Shown piece by piece: positions 35,643 through 44,623 of a DNA stretch of 64,000 bases (positions within the stretch are counted from its first letter, which is position 1; the number at the start of each line of letters is the position of its first letter). The position numbers and the translations under genes are program-made. The DNA lies in assembly GCF_017355265.1 (NCBI RefSeq), contig NZ_JADIJQ010000009.1:44597-108596 (forward strand). Reading direction: 5' to 3'. Below the pieces are notes generated by a model. The model saw only the letters and a program-made list of their open reading frames with translations. It had not been told where the DNA came from and ran no database searches. Origin of the DNA: Tessaracoccus sp. SD287. Lineage in GTDB: Bacteria; Actinomycetota; Actinomycetes; Propionibacteriales; Propionibacteriaceae.

Positions 35643-36623
35643 TCACCCGGGCAGCGGTGGGGTGGTCTGCCGCAGCACCAGATCGCCCTCGACCACGATG
35701 CGCTGCGGCGCGGGGCGGTCGTCCCGGTCGAGCAGCACCTGCACTGCCCGCGAGATCGCCTCACTGATCCGCAACGAGATGGTGGACAACCGAGGATGGG
35801 TCTGGATCGGCAGCGCGTCGTCGCAGCCGAGCAGGCTGACGTCACTCGGCACCCGGATGCCGAGCAGCAGCAGTCCGTCGAGCACCCCGTGGGCGATGAT
35901 GTCGTCGAAGGCCACCACGGCGTCGGCGCCGGTGGCGGCCACACCGGCGGCCAGTTCGCGTGCCTCCGCATAGGTGCCGGAATCACCGTGCAGGAAGCTG
36001 GCCTGCATGCCCAGTTCTGCGCAGACCCGTTCGACGGTGCCCCGGCGTTCGGACTGGGCCCAGGACCGGCGCGGACCGCCCACGTAGCAGACCCGTTGGG
36101 TGCCGCACGCGGCCAGGTGCTCCAGTCCCTGGCGCAGCGCCCGGGCCGAACTGGTCAGCACCCGGTCGACCCCGTCGGTGTCGGTGTTGACCAGCACCAC
36201 CCGTCCGTTATGGGCGACGTGGCGGATCTCGTCGGCGGTCAACCGGCTGGAGGCAATCACCAGGCCCTCGGTCTGCGGGGTCATGGTGGCGATCTGGCGG
36301 CGCTCCTGGGCAGGGTCGGAGTGGGTCTCGGCGACGAACATGCTCAGGTCGTGGTCCTGGGCCGCGCGCTGGGCGGCGCGCACCAGTTTCGGGAAGAACG
36401 GGTTGATGATGTCGGGCAGCACCAGTCCGATGGCCCCGGTGCGTCCGGTGGTCAGGGCCTGGGCGTGTCGGTTGGGGATGTAGCCGAGTTCCTCGGCAGC
36501 GTCCTTGACGCGCTGGACGGTGTCGGGCAGCAGCCGCTGGGGATGGTTGAAGGCCCGCGAGACGGTGGACGGGGCCACGCCGAGGTAGCGGGCGACGTCG
36601 ACCAGCGAGGCTCGTCCTGCCAT
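35643..36623 (-). CDS. LacI family transcriptional regulator
   Basis: A 326-residue repressor with the LacI helix-turn-helix (LVDVARYLGVAPSTVSRAF, residues about 7-25), the hinge helix region (NRHAQALTTGRTGAIGLV) and a periplasmic-binding-type effector domain (GLVLPDIINPFFPKLV, VVAFDDIIAHGVLDGL, GCDDA). It stands alone; targets are not evident. The LacI-type palindrome at 47507 is a possible but unproven target, as regulator and site are 11 kb apart. Confidence 0.92.
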   Translation of the reverse strand: MAGRASLVDVARYLGVAPSTVSRAFNHPQRLLPDTVQRVKDAAEELGYIPNRHAQALTTGRTGAIGLVLPDIINPFFPKLVRAAQRAAQDHDLSMFVAETHSDPAQERRQIATMTPQTEGLVIASSRLTADEIRHVAHNGRVVLVNTDTDGVDRVLTSSARALRQGLEHLAACGTQRVCYVGGPRRSWAQSERRGTVERVCAELGMQASFLHGDSGTYAEARELAAGVAATGADAVVAFDDIIAHGVLDGLLLLGIRVPSDVSLLGCDDALPIQTHPRLSTISLRISEAISRAVQVLLDRDDRPAPQRIVVEGDLVLRQTTPPLPG

Positions 36624-36799
36624 GTCTCAACTGCCCGTCGGGCAGGGCGGAGTGGGCATGCCCGGACTGTACCGCGCCGCCGGGGTCTGGCGGCGCAAAA
36701 GGGCGGGTCGTCGGCTGTGCCCCGCCACAAGTCCATCCGGCACCCTTGGACGCGGCGTAGAGTCGGCCGCCCGTGCCCATCCACACCGGAGGTGCCCTC

Positions 36800-37915
36800 G
36801 TGTCCACCGATCCACGCCACCACAAGGAAGACCCCTCGGCTGCCCCCGACCCCGAGGACGAGCGCAAGCCGGATTCCCCCAGCGACATCACGGGCCCGTC
36901 GTGGCGCTACGCGCTGCGGACGACGCTGCGGCAGTTCTCGGCGGACGGCTGCACGGACCTGGCGGCGGGGCTGACCTACCGCAGCGTGCTGTCCCTGTTC
37001 CCCACCCTCATTGCCCTGGTGTCCATCCTCAGCATCTTCGGCCAGAGCGGCCAGACCCTGCAGACCGTCCTGGACCAGGTCCGCGGCATCGTCCCGGCCA
37101 CCACCTGGGACACCATCAGCCCGGTCCTGGAATCCCTGTTGACCACGCCCGCTCCCGGGATTGGGCTCGTCGTGGGACTCGCGGCGGCCATGTGGGCGGC
37201 GTCGGGCTACGTCAAGGCCTTCGGACGGGCCATGAACACGATCTATGACGTCCCCGAGGGTCGCGGCCTGGTCAAGCTGACCGCCCAGATGGTGGGGCTG
37301 ACCGCGCTCATCCTGGTGTTCGGTGCCGCAGCCATCATGATCGTCGTCCTGTCGGGCCCCGTCGCCGAAGCGGTGGGCCGGGCGATCGGGCTGGGGTCGG
37401 TCGCCATCGCCGTCTGGGGCATCGCGAAGTGGTTCCTGCTGGGCCTGATCGTGGTGGTGGTCGTGGCACTCCTCTACTACGCGACCCCCAATGTGAAGCA
37501 GCCCACGTTCCGCTGGGTCAGCCTGGGCGCGTTCATCGCCATCGTGGTCTCGGTGCTGGCCTCCCTGGGCTTCTTCTTCTACGTGTCGAACTTCGGCAAC
37601 TACGACGCCACCTACGGGGCGCTGGCCGGCGTCATCGTCCTGCTGCTGTGGATGTACATCATCAACGCCATCCTGCTCTTCGGCGCCGAGGTGGACAGCG
37701 AACTCGAACGCGCCCGACAACTGCAAGGTGGGATCAAGGCCGAGCAGGAACTGCAGCTGCCCGCCCGTGACACCAAGGCAAGCGACAAAAAGGCCAAGAA
37801 GTTCCAGGAGGACGTCGAGCAGGGCAGGAACCTGCGACTCACCGAAGGGGAGAGCCTCGAGGGCCCCCCGGCTCACCCAGATGACCGCAGCGACGTGGAC
37901 GCGGGGAAGCGCTGA
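36800..37915 (+). CDS. YihY/BrkB-type inner membrane protein
   Basis: A 371-residue membrane protein of the YihY/virulence factor BrkB family, with a charged N-terminal tail of about 60 residues, six hydrophobic segments (for example TLIALVSILSIFGQ, GIGLVVGLAAAMWAASG, LLGLIVVVVVALLYY) and a long charged C-terminal tail. The family motif is LAAGLTYRSVLSLFPTLIAL. Function is unclear despite old names linking it to RNase BN, which proved wrong. GTG 36800 is preferred to GTG 36773 because GGAGG (36788-36792) is 7 nt upstream. It overlaps the next gene by one base. Confidence 0.88.
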   Translation: MSTDPRHHKEDPSAAPDPEDERKPDSPSDITGPSWRYALRTTLRQFSADGCTDLAAGLTYRSVLSLFPTLIALVSILSIFGQSGQTLQTVLDQVRGIVPATTWDTISPVLESLLTTPAPGIGLVVGLAAAMWAASGYVKAFGRAMNTIYDVPEGRGLVKLTAQMVGLTALILVFGAAAIMIVVLSGPVAEAVGRAIGLGSVAIAVWGIAKWFLLGLIVVVVVALLYYATPNVKQPTFRWVSLGAFIAIVVSVLASLGFFFYVSNFGNYDATYGALAGVIVLLLWMYIINAILLFGAEVDSELERARQLQGGIKAEQELQLPARDTKASDKKAKKFQEDVEQGRNLRLTEGESLEGPPAHPDDRSDVDAGKR

Positions 37916-38976
37916 TGTTGGCCTACGAGTACCAGAGCGACGGCGTGCTGCGCCTGGTCGAACGCGCCGACCCGGTGGCGGCCGCGGGCGAGGTGGTGGT
38001 CCAGGTGGCGGCCTCGGGCATCTGCGGCACCGACCTGAAGATCGCCCGCGGCCAGCACCGCCTGTACCCCGCCGGAACGGTGCGGATCCCGGGACACGAG
38101 GCGGTCGGGGTCATCACCCAGAACCGCAGCGGACAGGACCTGTTCGCCCCGGGCACCCGGGTGGCCATTGCCCCCAACATTGCCTGCACCAGGTGTCGGC
38201 CGTGCCGTCGCGGACTCGGCAACCTCTGCGAGAACTACCAGTCGGTGGGGCTCACCTTCGACGGCGGCTTTGCCGAGCAGGTACTCATCCCGGCCGCGGG
38301 CGTGGCCGCCGGCAATGTCATGGTCGTGCCCGACGGCCTGGACATGGCCGTGGCGTCCCTGGTCGAGCCGATCGCCGCGGTGGTGCGTGGGCTGCGCCCC
38401 CTGACCCTGGGCAGCGATGACACCCTGCTGGTCTGCGGTGCCGGCCCCATCGGGCTGATTGCGCTGCTGGTCGCCCGGCACCGCGGCGTCGGCAGGGTGA
38501 TCGTCAGCCAGACCTCGCCGCACCGCAGAGGCATCGCCGAACACCTGGGGGCCGATGCCACCCTTGACCCGCGCGAGGGTGACCTGGCGCACCAGGTGAG
38601 GGACCTCACCGACGGCGCCGGGGCCGACGCCATCGTCGTGGCCACCCCCGTGGCCCAGGTCTTCGCCGACGCGGTCCGTTCGGCCGCGAAGGGTGGCCGG
38701 ATCAACTTCTTCGCGGGGTTGCCCACCGGCCAGGGGGTGGTGGGGCTGGACGCCAACCTGGTGCATTACGGCGAGCTGGTGCTCACCGGCTCGACGGCGA
38801 ACACCAACGCCGACTGCCGCGAGGCCCTGGACCTGCTGACCGAGGTGCCCGAGGTGTTCGCGCCGCTGATCTCGGCGCGCTTCCCGTTGGAGCAGGCCGA
38901 CCAGGCCTTCGCAGCCGCGACGTCCGGGGACAACCTGAAGGTGCTGGTCACACCCCGGACGCCGCTGCCGGCCTAG
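37915..38976 (+). CDS. Zinc-dependent alcohol/polyol dehydrogenase
   Basis: A medium-chain dehydrogenase of 353 residues resembling sorbitol, galactitol or threonine dehydrogenases. Catalytic zinc ligands are the Cys in GICGTDLK and the His-Glu in PGHEAVG; the structural zinc lobe is CTRCRPCRRGLGNLC; the NAD(P) Rossmann motif is VCGAGPIGLIAL. The substrate is unknown. Its ATG overlaps the BrkB stop (TGATG at 37913-37917). Its stop codon overlaps the dhaL stop tail-to-tail by 4 bp (CTAG), so there is no room for a terminator between them. Confidence 0.88.
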   Translation: MLAYEYQSDGVLRLVERADPVAAAGEVVVQVAASGICGTDLKIARGQHRLYPAGTVRIPGHEAVGVITQNRSGQDLFAPGTRVAIAPNIACTRCRPCRRGLGNLCENYQSVGLTFDGGFAEQVLIPAAGVAAGNVMVVPDGLDMAVASLVEPIAAVVRGLRPLTLGSDDTLLVCGAGPIGLIALLVARHRGVGRVIVSQTSPHRRGIAEHLGADATLDPREGDLAHQVRDLTDGAGADAIVVATPVAQVFADAVRSAAKGGRINFFAGLPTGQGVVGLDANLVHYGELVLTGSTANTNADCREALDLLTEVPEVFAPLISARFPLEQADQAFAAATSGDNLKVLVTPRTPLPA

Positions 38977-39605
38977 GCCCGCTCGATGCCGTCGGCGATT
39001 GTCTGCAGCAGGATGACCACCGACATGGAGCCGGGGTCACGGTGACCCCGGGCCCGCTCCCCCAGCGACTTCGCCCGACCGAAGGCGGCGACCATGTCGA
39101 TCGTCGACTCCGATCCCTTCTCGGCGGCCTCTGCTGCCGCACGGGCAGCAGCAGCCAGACCATCGCCGGCCGCGGCCCGGGCGGCCTCGGCGGCCGGCAC
39201 CAGGGCATCCAGCATCGTCTTGTCACCCACCTTGGCCTTGCCGCGGGTCCCGATCTGCTCGGCGGCGGCCGCCAGGGCGGCCGCGTAGCCCTCGGCATCC
39301 AGGACGTCGCCGGTCAGCACCTTGGCCGGGGCCCGGAACATGGTGCCGAAGATGACACCCGAGGCACCACCACTGGTGGCCAGCACCGCGCTGCCCACGG
39401 TCTTGAAGGCGGCACCCACGCTCGGCAACTCGGCCGTCTCGAGGGCAGTCATGCCGGCCCCGAAACCGTTCGACATGCCCTGCCCGTGGTCGCCGTCGCC
39501 AATGGCCCGGTCCGCCTCGCCCAGTTCCTCCTTGGCGTCGATGATGGCCTGGCAGGCCGCCAGCAGGATCGTGCGGACCTGTTCTGCATCCAGTGTTGAT
39601 GCCAT
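38973..39605 (-). CDS. dhaL: Dihydroxyacetone kinase subunit DhaL
   Basis: The ADP/ATP-binding subunit of dihydroxyacetone kinase, 210 residues, all-helical. The nucleotide/Mg loop is DRAIGDGDHGQGMSNG, followed by GGASGVIFGTMFR and KVGDKTMLDAL, and the C-terminal RSLGERARGHRDPGSMS. In PTS-dependent systems DhaL carries ADP that is rephosphorylated by DhaM; no DhaM is encoded here, so it must be elsewhere. It lies 3 bp after dhaK. Confidence 0.93.
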   Translation of the reverse strand: MASTLDAEQVRTILLAACQAIIDAKEELGEADRAIGDGDHGQGMSNGFGAGMTALETAELPSVGAAFKTVGSAVLATSGGASGVIFGTMFRAPAKVLTGDVLDAEGYAAALAAAAEQIGTRGKAKVGDKTMLDALVPAAEAARAAAGDGLAAAARAAAEAAEKGSESTIDMVAAFGRAKSLGERARGHRDPGSMSVVILLQTIADGIERA

Positions 39606-39608
39606 GGC

Positions 39609-40604
39609 TCAGGCCTGGGTGAAGGGGACCGACTCGCACGGCGCGTCGAGCAGTTCGACGATCTCGTCGGTCAGCTTCAGCAGGGTCAGCGAGAAACCGG
39701 CCATGTCCTGGGAGGTGAAGGGTGCGCCGATGTCGGTGCGCTCGACGGTGATGCCCTTCTCCTCCAGCAGCTGGGCGAGCCTGCGGTAGACGATGAGCAG
39801 TTCCATCTGGGTGGTGGCGCCCAGGTTGTTCAGCAGCACCGCGACCCGGTCACCGGACTCGAAGGGCAGGTCGACCAGAATGCGGTTCAGCATCTTCTCG
39901 GCGATCTCGTCGGCGGGCACCAGCTTGGTGCGCTCGACCCCGACCTCACCGTGGACACCCAGGCCGATCTCGATCTCGTCGTCGCCCAGTTCGAAGGTCC
40001 GCTTGCCAGTGTCGGGCAGCACACCGGCGCGCAGCGCGATGCCAATGGTGCGGGTGTTGAACTCGACGCGTTCGGTGACCGCGGCGGCCTCCTCCAGCGA
40101 CAGACCCTTGGCGCACGCGGCGCCGGCGGCCTTGACGACGTAGAAGGCGCCACCGATGCCGCGGCGTCCCTCACGGTCCTCGGTGGCCACGTCGTCACGC
40201 ACCAGGACGGTCTTGGAGACCACGCCGTTGTCGGCGGCGTCCTCGGCGCCCAGGTCGAAGTTCAGGATGTCCCCGGCGTAGTTGCCGTAGACGACCAGGA
40301 CACCGGCACCGGCGTCGGCCGCCTCGATGGCCTCCTGGACGTGCTGGGGTGCGGGTGCGGCGAAGATGTTGCCCGAGACGCTGGCGTTGGCCAGGCCCGG
40401 GCCGACGAAGGCGCCGTACATGGGCTCGTGGCCCGACCCGCCGCCCACCACCAGGCCCACCTTGCCCTGCTCGATCCGGGTACTGCGGACCACCCGTGAA
40501 CCCGGGTCGCGGGCCAGCAGGCCACGCGAGATGGCCACCAGCCCGTCCAGGGTTTCGTCCACCAGGTCCTCGGGAGCGTTCATGATTTTCTTGACTTGAG
40601 CCAT
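39609..40604 (-). CDS. dhaK: Dihydroxyacetone kinase subunit DhaK
   Basis: The substrate-binding subunit, 331 residues, which holds dihydroxyacetone as a hemiaminal on a histidine. Motifs: VGGGSGHEPMYGAFVG, VVYGNYAGDILNFD, RRGIGGAFYVVKAAGA and the His site GLGVHGEVGVER. ATG 40604 is supported by GAGGTA just upstream; the longer frame to 40679 lacks similarity. With dhaL it makes DHA phosphate for glycolysis, and could work with the Ugp-like transporter in glycerol use. Confidence 0.94.
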   Translation of the reverse strand: MAQVKKIMNAPEDLVDETLDGLVAISRGLLARDPGSRVVRSTRIEQGKVGLVVGGGSGHEPMYGAFVGPGLANASVSGNIFAAPAPQHVQEAIEAADAGAGVLVVYGNYAGDILNFDLGAEDAADNGVVSKTVLVRDDVATEDREGRRGIGGAFYVVKAAGAACAKGLSLEEAAAVTERVEFNTRTIGIALRAGVLPDTGKRTFELGDDEIEIGLGVHGEVGVERTKLVPADEIAEKMLNRILVDLPFESGDRVAVLLNNLGATTQMELLIVYRRLAQLLEEKGITVERTDIGAPFTSQDMAGFSLTLLKLTDEIVELLDAPCESVPFTQA

Positions 40605-40712
40605 GACTACCTCATCGTTGTCAGGAGCGCCGTCGACGGGCGGCACTGTCGTGCACGCATCCTTGCGTGTCCCGCCCACGCTACCGCCCCCGGTGGCAGC
40701 CCGGTAGGGGGC

Positions 40713-41966
40713 TCAGGGGTCCAGCAGGCCAGCGGCCACGTCCACCAGAGCTTCCAGCGAACCCCTGCTGAACCCGGCCGGCATCCCGTAGTAGCGGTGC
40801 GCGTCGACGACCTCGTAGCCACCCAGGGGGTACTCGTGGGCCGACGGCAGGTAGCCGGGCACCCCGTCGCAGTAGCCCAGCACCAGCACTGGCCCGTCGT
40901 GTCGGGCGGACAGGGTCTCGGCGGCGGCCAGGAAGGGTTCACCGGGCAGGGTGACCAGCGACAGACTCCCCCAGGACACCGTGCACGTGCGCCCTGCCCA
41001 GCTGGTGGCGGGGTCGGCGGGAAGGTTCTCGGCCCAGGCGAGCCAGGCCTGCAGCAGCGCGGCCCGCGGGGAGTCGTGGGCGACTTCGTGGCGCCATTCG
41101 GCGGCCTGCCGGGCGACCAGGTCACGGTCAAGGGGGTCAAGGGCCAGGTGCACACCGGCGCTGCGGACGCTGGCCGGTCCGGCGCCAGTCACCGGCGCCA
41201 GGTCGGCGGCGATGGCGGCGTCAGCCAGCAGTCCCCCGACCCGTGCCGCCTCGGCGAAGGTGCGCTGACCGGCCCCGGCGACGGTGTAGGAGGCTTCGGC
41301 GCTGTGTCCGGTGTTCACGTCGCCGGCGGCGCCGGTCAGGAACACGCAGGTGCCACCGTGGCGGGCCTCGACCAGGTCGCGCAGCGGGCCGATGTAGTCG
41401 GCGCTGACCAGCGTGTTCGACCCGTCCAGCACCACCGGATGGCACGGGTAGCTGAGCATGGTCGCCACCCGATGGCCGTCGGCGTCGTCGAAGGCGACCA
41501 CGTGCAGCGGCGGGTCGATGACCGACTCGAGGTGGCGCCGGTTCCTGGCGATTCCCAGGCCGCGCACCTCGGCGTGGCCGGTGGTGCAGGCGACCGCTGC
41601 CGCGGCTGCCCGGGACAGTGCCCCGACCGCGGCCGCCATCGCGGCTCGGCGCAGTGAGGGCACGTCGCCGCCCACCCGGTCCAGTCCGATGCACGGCCCG
41701 GCGTGGGTGTGGGTGGCCGCCACCACCACCTCGTCCAGGGGTGCGGCGGCCAGTGCCCGCGCCCGGATCTCGGCGCAGGTGTCCTCGTGCAGGACGCAGC
41801 AGTCGATCGACACCAGGGCGGTGCGGTCGACGACCAGCGCGCGCACCGTCATAGGGTCGTGGGTGCCGGTGGCCGGTGTGGTGCGGGCGGCGAAACCGGC
41901 CAGGGGGGTGCCCACCGGCACCAGCACCTCGGCGGTGGCGGCGCCGACCCTCGGCTGCCAGGTCAT
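40713..41966 (-). CDS. Neutral/alkaline ceramidase N-domain-like protein
   Basis: A 417-residue protein matching the N-terminal domain of neutral/alkaline non-lysosomal ceramidase (PF04734). Zinc-type motifs are VVVAATHTHAGP (HTH, as in THTHSGP), YPCHPVVL and AGDVNTGHS. Full ceramidases are about 650-700 residues with a signal peptide and C-terminal Ig-like domain; this one is short, lacks a signal peptide and so is cytosolic. Last of six genes whose frames all overlap; ATG 41966 overlaps the nagA stop by ATGA. Its role may be hydrolysis of an amide bond in an N-acylated amino sugar; this is inference from context. Actual lipid ceramidase activity is unlikely. Confidence 0.8.
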   Translation of the reverse strand: MTWQPRVGAATAEVLVPVGTPLAGFAARTTPATGTHDPMTVRALVVDRTALVSIDCCVLHEDTCAEIRARALAAAPLDEVVVAATHTHAGPCIGLDRVGGDVPSLRRAAMAAAVGALSRAAAAAVACTTGHAEVRGLGIARNRRHLESVIDPPLHVVAFDDADGHRVATMLSYPCHPVVLDGSNTLVSADYIGPLRDLVEARHGGTCVFLTGAAGDVNTGHSAEASYTVAGAGQRTFAEAARVGGLLADAAIAADLAPVTGAGPASVRSAGVHLALDPLDRDLVARQAAEWRHEVAHDSPRAALLQAWLAWAENLPADPATSWAGRTCTVSWGSLSLVTLPGEPFLAAAETLSARHDGPVLVLGYCDGVPGYLPSAHEYPLGGYEVVDAHRYYGMPAGFSRGSLEALVDVAAGLLDP

Positions 41967-43108
41967 GGGGCGCGGCGTCCGCCGGCGACCACGTCGACGA
42001 CGGCGCCGCGGTCGTCCAGCAGGCACAGGTCGGCGCGTCCGCCGGGCTGCAACCGTCCCGGACGGATGGTGCCGCCAGTCAGGTCGGCCACGACCCGGCC
42101 CGGGGTGGTGGCGGCCAGGTCGATCACCTCGGCCAGCGAGAACGGGGTGTTGGCCAGCGCCCAGACCACGCAGTCCGCCAGGCTCACGGCCGCACCGGCC
42201 AGCAGGTCAGTGCCGACGTAGGACAGCCGCCCGTCGGGGCTCAGTTCGACCTCACCGCCGACCGGTGTCCGGTACCGGCCGGGGGCCGAGCCGGCCAGTT
42301 CGACGGCGTCGGAGACCAGGAAGGCGCGCCCCGGACCCAGCGCCCGCACCATGGCGGTGAAGGTTTCGGCGGGCAGGTGGTGGCCGTCGCCGATCAGTCC
42401 GCAGGTCAGCCGGTCGTCGGCGAGTTGGGTCCAGATCGGGTTGGGGTGCCGGGCCAGGGTGGCGAAGATGCCATTGCCCAGGTGGGTCGACAGGGTGGCG
42501 CCGGCGTCGACGGCGCCCTGCAGTTGCTGGGTGGTGGCGTGGGTGTGGCCGAGTGCGACAGCGATCCCGCCGCGGACGATGGCCGCCACCTGGTCGCTCG
42601 CCGAGGCAGTGTGGGGAGAGACGGTGAGGTAGCCGACGGGGCCGTGCTGTGCCCACCGCTGCACCTCGGCGGCGTCGATCGGGCGAATGTGGGCGCGGTC
42701 GTGGACGCCGCGCGGGCCGTCCTGGTCGGAGATGAAGGGTCCCTCGACGTGGGCGAACGGGATCGCGGCTGCGGTGTCGGGGTCGCGGCGGGCCTCGGCG
42801 ATCGCCGACAGCCGGGCCGTGATCTGGTCCTCCGATCCGGTGATGACCGTCGGCACCCAGGTGGTCACCCCCCGCTCACGCAGGGCCGCGGTGATCCGAT
42901 GGAGGTGGTCGGCGCTGGGCTGCTCGGCGTTGACGTCCAGCCCGGCGAAGCCGTTGACCTGCAGGTCGACCAGTCCGGGCACCAGCCAGGGCAGGTCGGC
43001 GTGGCTGCGTCCGGGGCGTTCGATGCGTTCGACCAGGTCGCCGGCCACGTGGACCCGCAGGACGTCCCCGGTGCTGGGGTCGCGCCCCTCGACCACGGTC
43101 ACAGCCAC
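41963..43108 (-). CDS. nagA: N-acetylglucosamine-6-phosphate deacetylase
   Basis: Amidohydrolase of 381 residues that removes acetate from GlcNAc-6-P in the cytosol. Motifs: PGLVDLQVNGFAGLDVN, the metal site HVEGPF, the HTHAT histidines, the substrate loop STHLGNGI (usually THLFNAM) and the catalytic Asp in LVSDAVEL. The LGNGI variant suggests a shifted substrate pocket. It overlaps the SIS gene by 10 bp and the ceramidase-like gene by 4 bp. Confidence 0.9.
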   Translation of the reverse strand: MAVTVVEGRDPSTGDVLRVHVAGDLVERIERPGRSHADLPWLVPGLVDLQVNGFAGLDVNAEQPSADHLHRITAALRERGVTTWVPTVITGSEDQITARLSAIAEARRDPDTAAAIPFAHVEGPFISDQDGPRGVHDRAHIRPIDAAEVQRWAQHGPVGYLTVSPHTASASDQVAAIVRGGIAVALGHTHATTQQLQGAVDAGATLSTHLGNGIFATLARHPNPIWTQLADDRLTCGLIGDGHHLPAETFTAMVRALGPGRAFLVSDAVELAGSAPGRYRTPVGGEVELSPDGRLSYVGTDLLAGAAVSLADCVVWALANTPFSLAEVIDLAATTPGRVVADLTGGTIRPGRLQPGGRADLCLLDDRGAVVDVVAGGRRAP

Positions 43109-43875
43109 TTCACCCGCCCCCGGAAGCGGTCAATGAAGCGAGCATTGGCCTCGTCACCACCGGGCGCGTTGCCCGAGCGCCACATCGGCACCTCCACGTC
43201 GTCCGCGGCGAGCAATTCCAGGGTCTGCAACACCAGCCAGTTCAGCGCGAAGGCGTTGGCGAAGGTCGAGGTGGCCCCCGACTTCTCCACTGCTCCGGGC
43301 ACCTGGACCACGGCGTCGCCGATCGGCACCCGGGTGTCGATGTGCACGTCGACCAGGTCGTGCAGGTTGGCCCTGCTGGGATGGCGCGCCGGATGCTCCG
43401 GTGCGGTGTCCTCGGCGTGCTGGCGCGAGGAGACGCCGACCAGGGTGGCGCCAAGTTCCCGGGCCCGCAGCGCGGCATCGACCAGGGCGGCGTTGATGCC
43501 GTAGGCGTTGACCAGCACCAGCAGGTCGCCGGCCCCGACCCCGGCATTGTCGATGACGATGCGTCCGTAGCCGGGGGTGCGTTCGATGGCCATCGATCGC
43601 AGCGCGCCACCGGACAGCAGGGTGCCCTCGTCCAGGATGGCCGAGACGTGCATCAGCCCACCGGCGCGGAAGAAGATCTCCTGACTGGCCAGGTTGGAGT
43701 GGCCGCCGGGTCCGTAGACGTGCACCAGCCGGTCCTGCCTGATCTGCTCGGCCATCAATCGGGCGGCCGCCAGCACGGCCTGGCCCTGGCTGTCGCGGAT
43801 GCCGGCCATCAGGGTGGTGACGGCCTCGAAGTAGTTGGCGCCAATGCTCGAAACCTGGCTCGGGTCCTCACTCAT
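43099..43875 (-). CDS. SIS-domain protein
   Basis: A 258-residue sugar isomerase (SIS) domain protein of the UPF0309-like group: VHVYGPGGHSNLASQEIFFR, VSAILDEGTLLSGGALRSM and VGVSSRQHAE. SIS domains bind phosphosugars and act as isomerases or regulators. There is no helix-turn-helix, so a metabolic role (aldose-ketose isomerisation or deamination of an amino-sugar phosphate) is more likely than regulation. It overlaps both neighbours (8 bp with nagB-like, 10 bp with nagA). Confidence 0.85.
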   Translation of the reverse strand: MSEDPSQVSSIGANYFEAVTTLMAGIRDSQGQAVLAAARLMAEQIRQDRLVHVYGPGGHSNLASQEIFFRAGGLMHVSAILDEGTLLSGGALRSMAIERTPGYGRIVIDNAGVGAGDLLVLVNAYGINAALVDAALRARELGATLVGVSSRQHAEDTAPEHPARHPSRANLHDLVDVHIDTRVPIGDAVVQVPGAVEKSGATSTFANAFALNWLVLQTLELLAADDVEVPMWRSGNAPGGDEANARFIDRFRGRVKWL

Positions 43876-44623
43876 CGTCGGTCTCCGGTGCGGACTCGGC
43901 GTCGACGAACAGGTGCACGTCGGGGTGCGTCTTGAGCGCCGTGCCCGGGTGCATCGGGTCGAGGGCGCCGACCACGGTCTGGGTCACGGCGTCACGCTTC
44001 TCGGCGCCGGGCACCGAGCAGATGACGTGGCGGGCGTTGAGCAGCCGGGGAATGGTGACGGTGACCGCGTGGCTCGGGACGGCGTCGAGGTCGGGGAAGT
44101 GCCCCTCGTCGACCTGCTGCTGGCGTGAGACCTGGTCGAGTTCGACCACTCGTGCCCCGCTGGGGTCGTCGAATCGGGCGGGCGGGTCGTTGAAGGCGAG
44201 GTGGCCGTTGACGCCCAGCCCGCACAGGGTGACGTCGAAGGGTTCGGTGCCCATCAGGTCGTCGTAGCGCTGGGCCGCGGCCTGGTGGTCACCGCCCTGG
44301 ACCTCCATCCGGTGAAAGGTGCCGGGGGCGTCGAGCAGGTCGATGAAGTGGGTCTGCAGCCAGTTGCCGAAGCCCTGGGGGGCGTCGGGCGACAGGCCCA
44401 GGTAGTCGTCCATGTGGAAGAACTCGACGCGGCTGAAGTCCAGTCCGGACGCGGCCAGCACCGTCAGGGTCGCCTGCTGGGACGGTGCCGCGGCCAGCAT
44501 GACGCGGGCGCTGCCGCGTTCGGCCAGGGCCTCACCCAGCAGGTCGGCTGCCCGGCGACCCGCGTGATCACCCAGGTCGGCGCGGTCGGCGCAGCGGTGC
44601 AGGTGCAAGTCGTACAGCGTCAT
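43868..44623 (-). CDS. Glucosamine-6-phosphate deaminase-like protein
   Basis: A 251-residue NagB/6-phosphogluconolactonase-fold protein. It keeps the catalytic region FHMDDYLGL (DEYVGL in E. coli NagB) and GLGVNGHLAFNDPP (with the ring-opening His), so deaminase activity on GlcN-6-P or an epimer is plausible. The AAAPSQQATL phosphate loop replaces the usual GSTP-type loop, so substrate preference may differ. ATG 44623 overlaps the AGE gene by ATGA. Confidence 0.85.
   Translation of the reverse strand: MTLYDLHLHRCADRADLGDHAGRRAADLLGEALAERGSARVMLAAAPSQQATLTVLAASGLDFSRVEFFHMDDYLGLSPDAPQGFGNWLQTHFIDLLDAPGTFHRMEVQGGDHQAAAQRYDDLMGTEPFDVTLCGLGVNGHLAFNDPPARFDDPSGARVVELDQVSRQQQVDEGHFPDLDAVPSHAVTVTIPRLLNARHVICSVPGAEKRDAVTQTVVGALDPMHPGTALKTHPDVHLFVDAESAPETDDE

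Noticed and set aside
32861..35767. A 968-codon plus-strand frame
   Set aside because: Antisense of putA/pepN; both genes have complete catalytic motifs on the minus strand.
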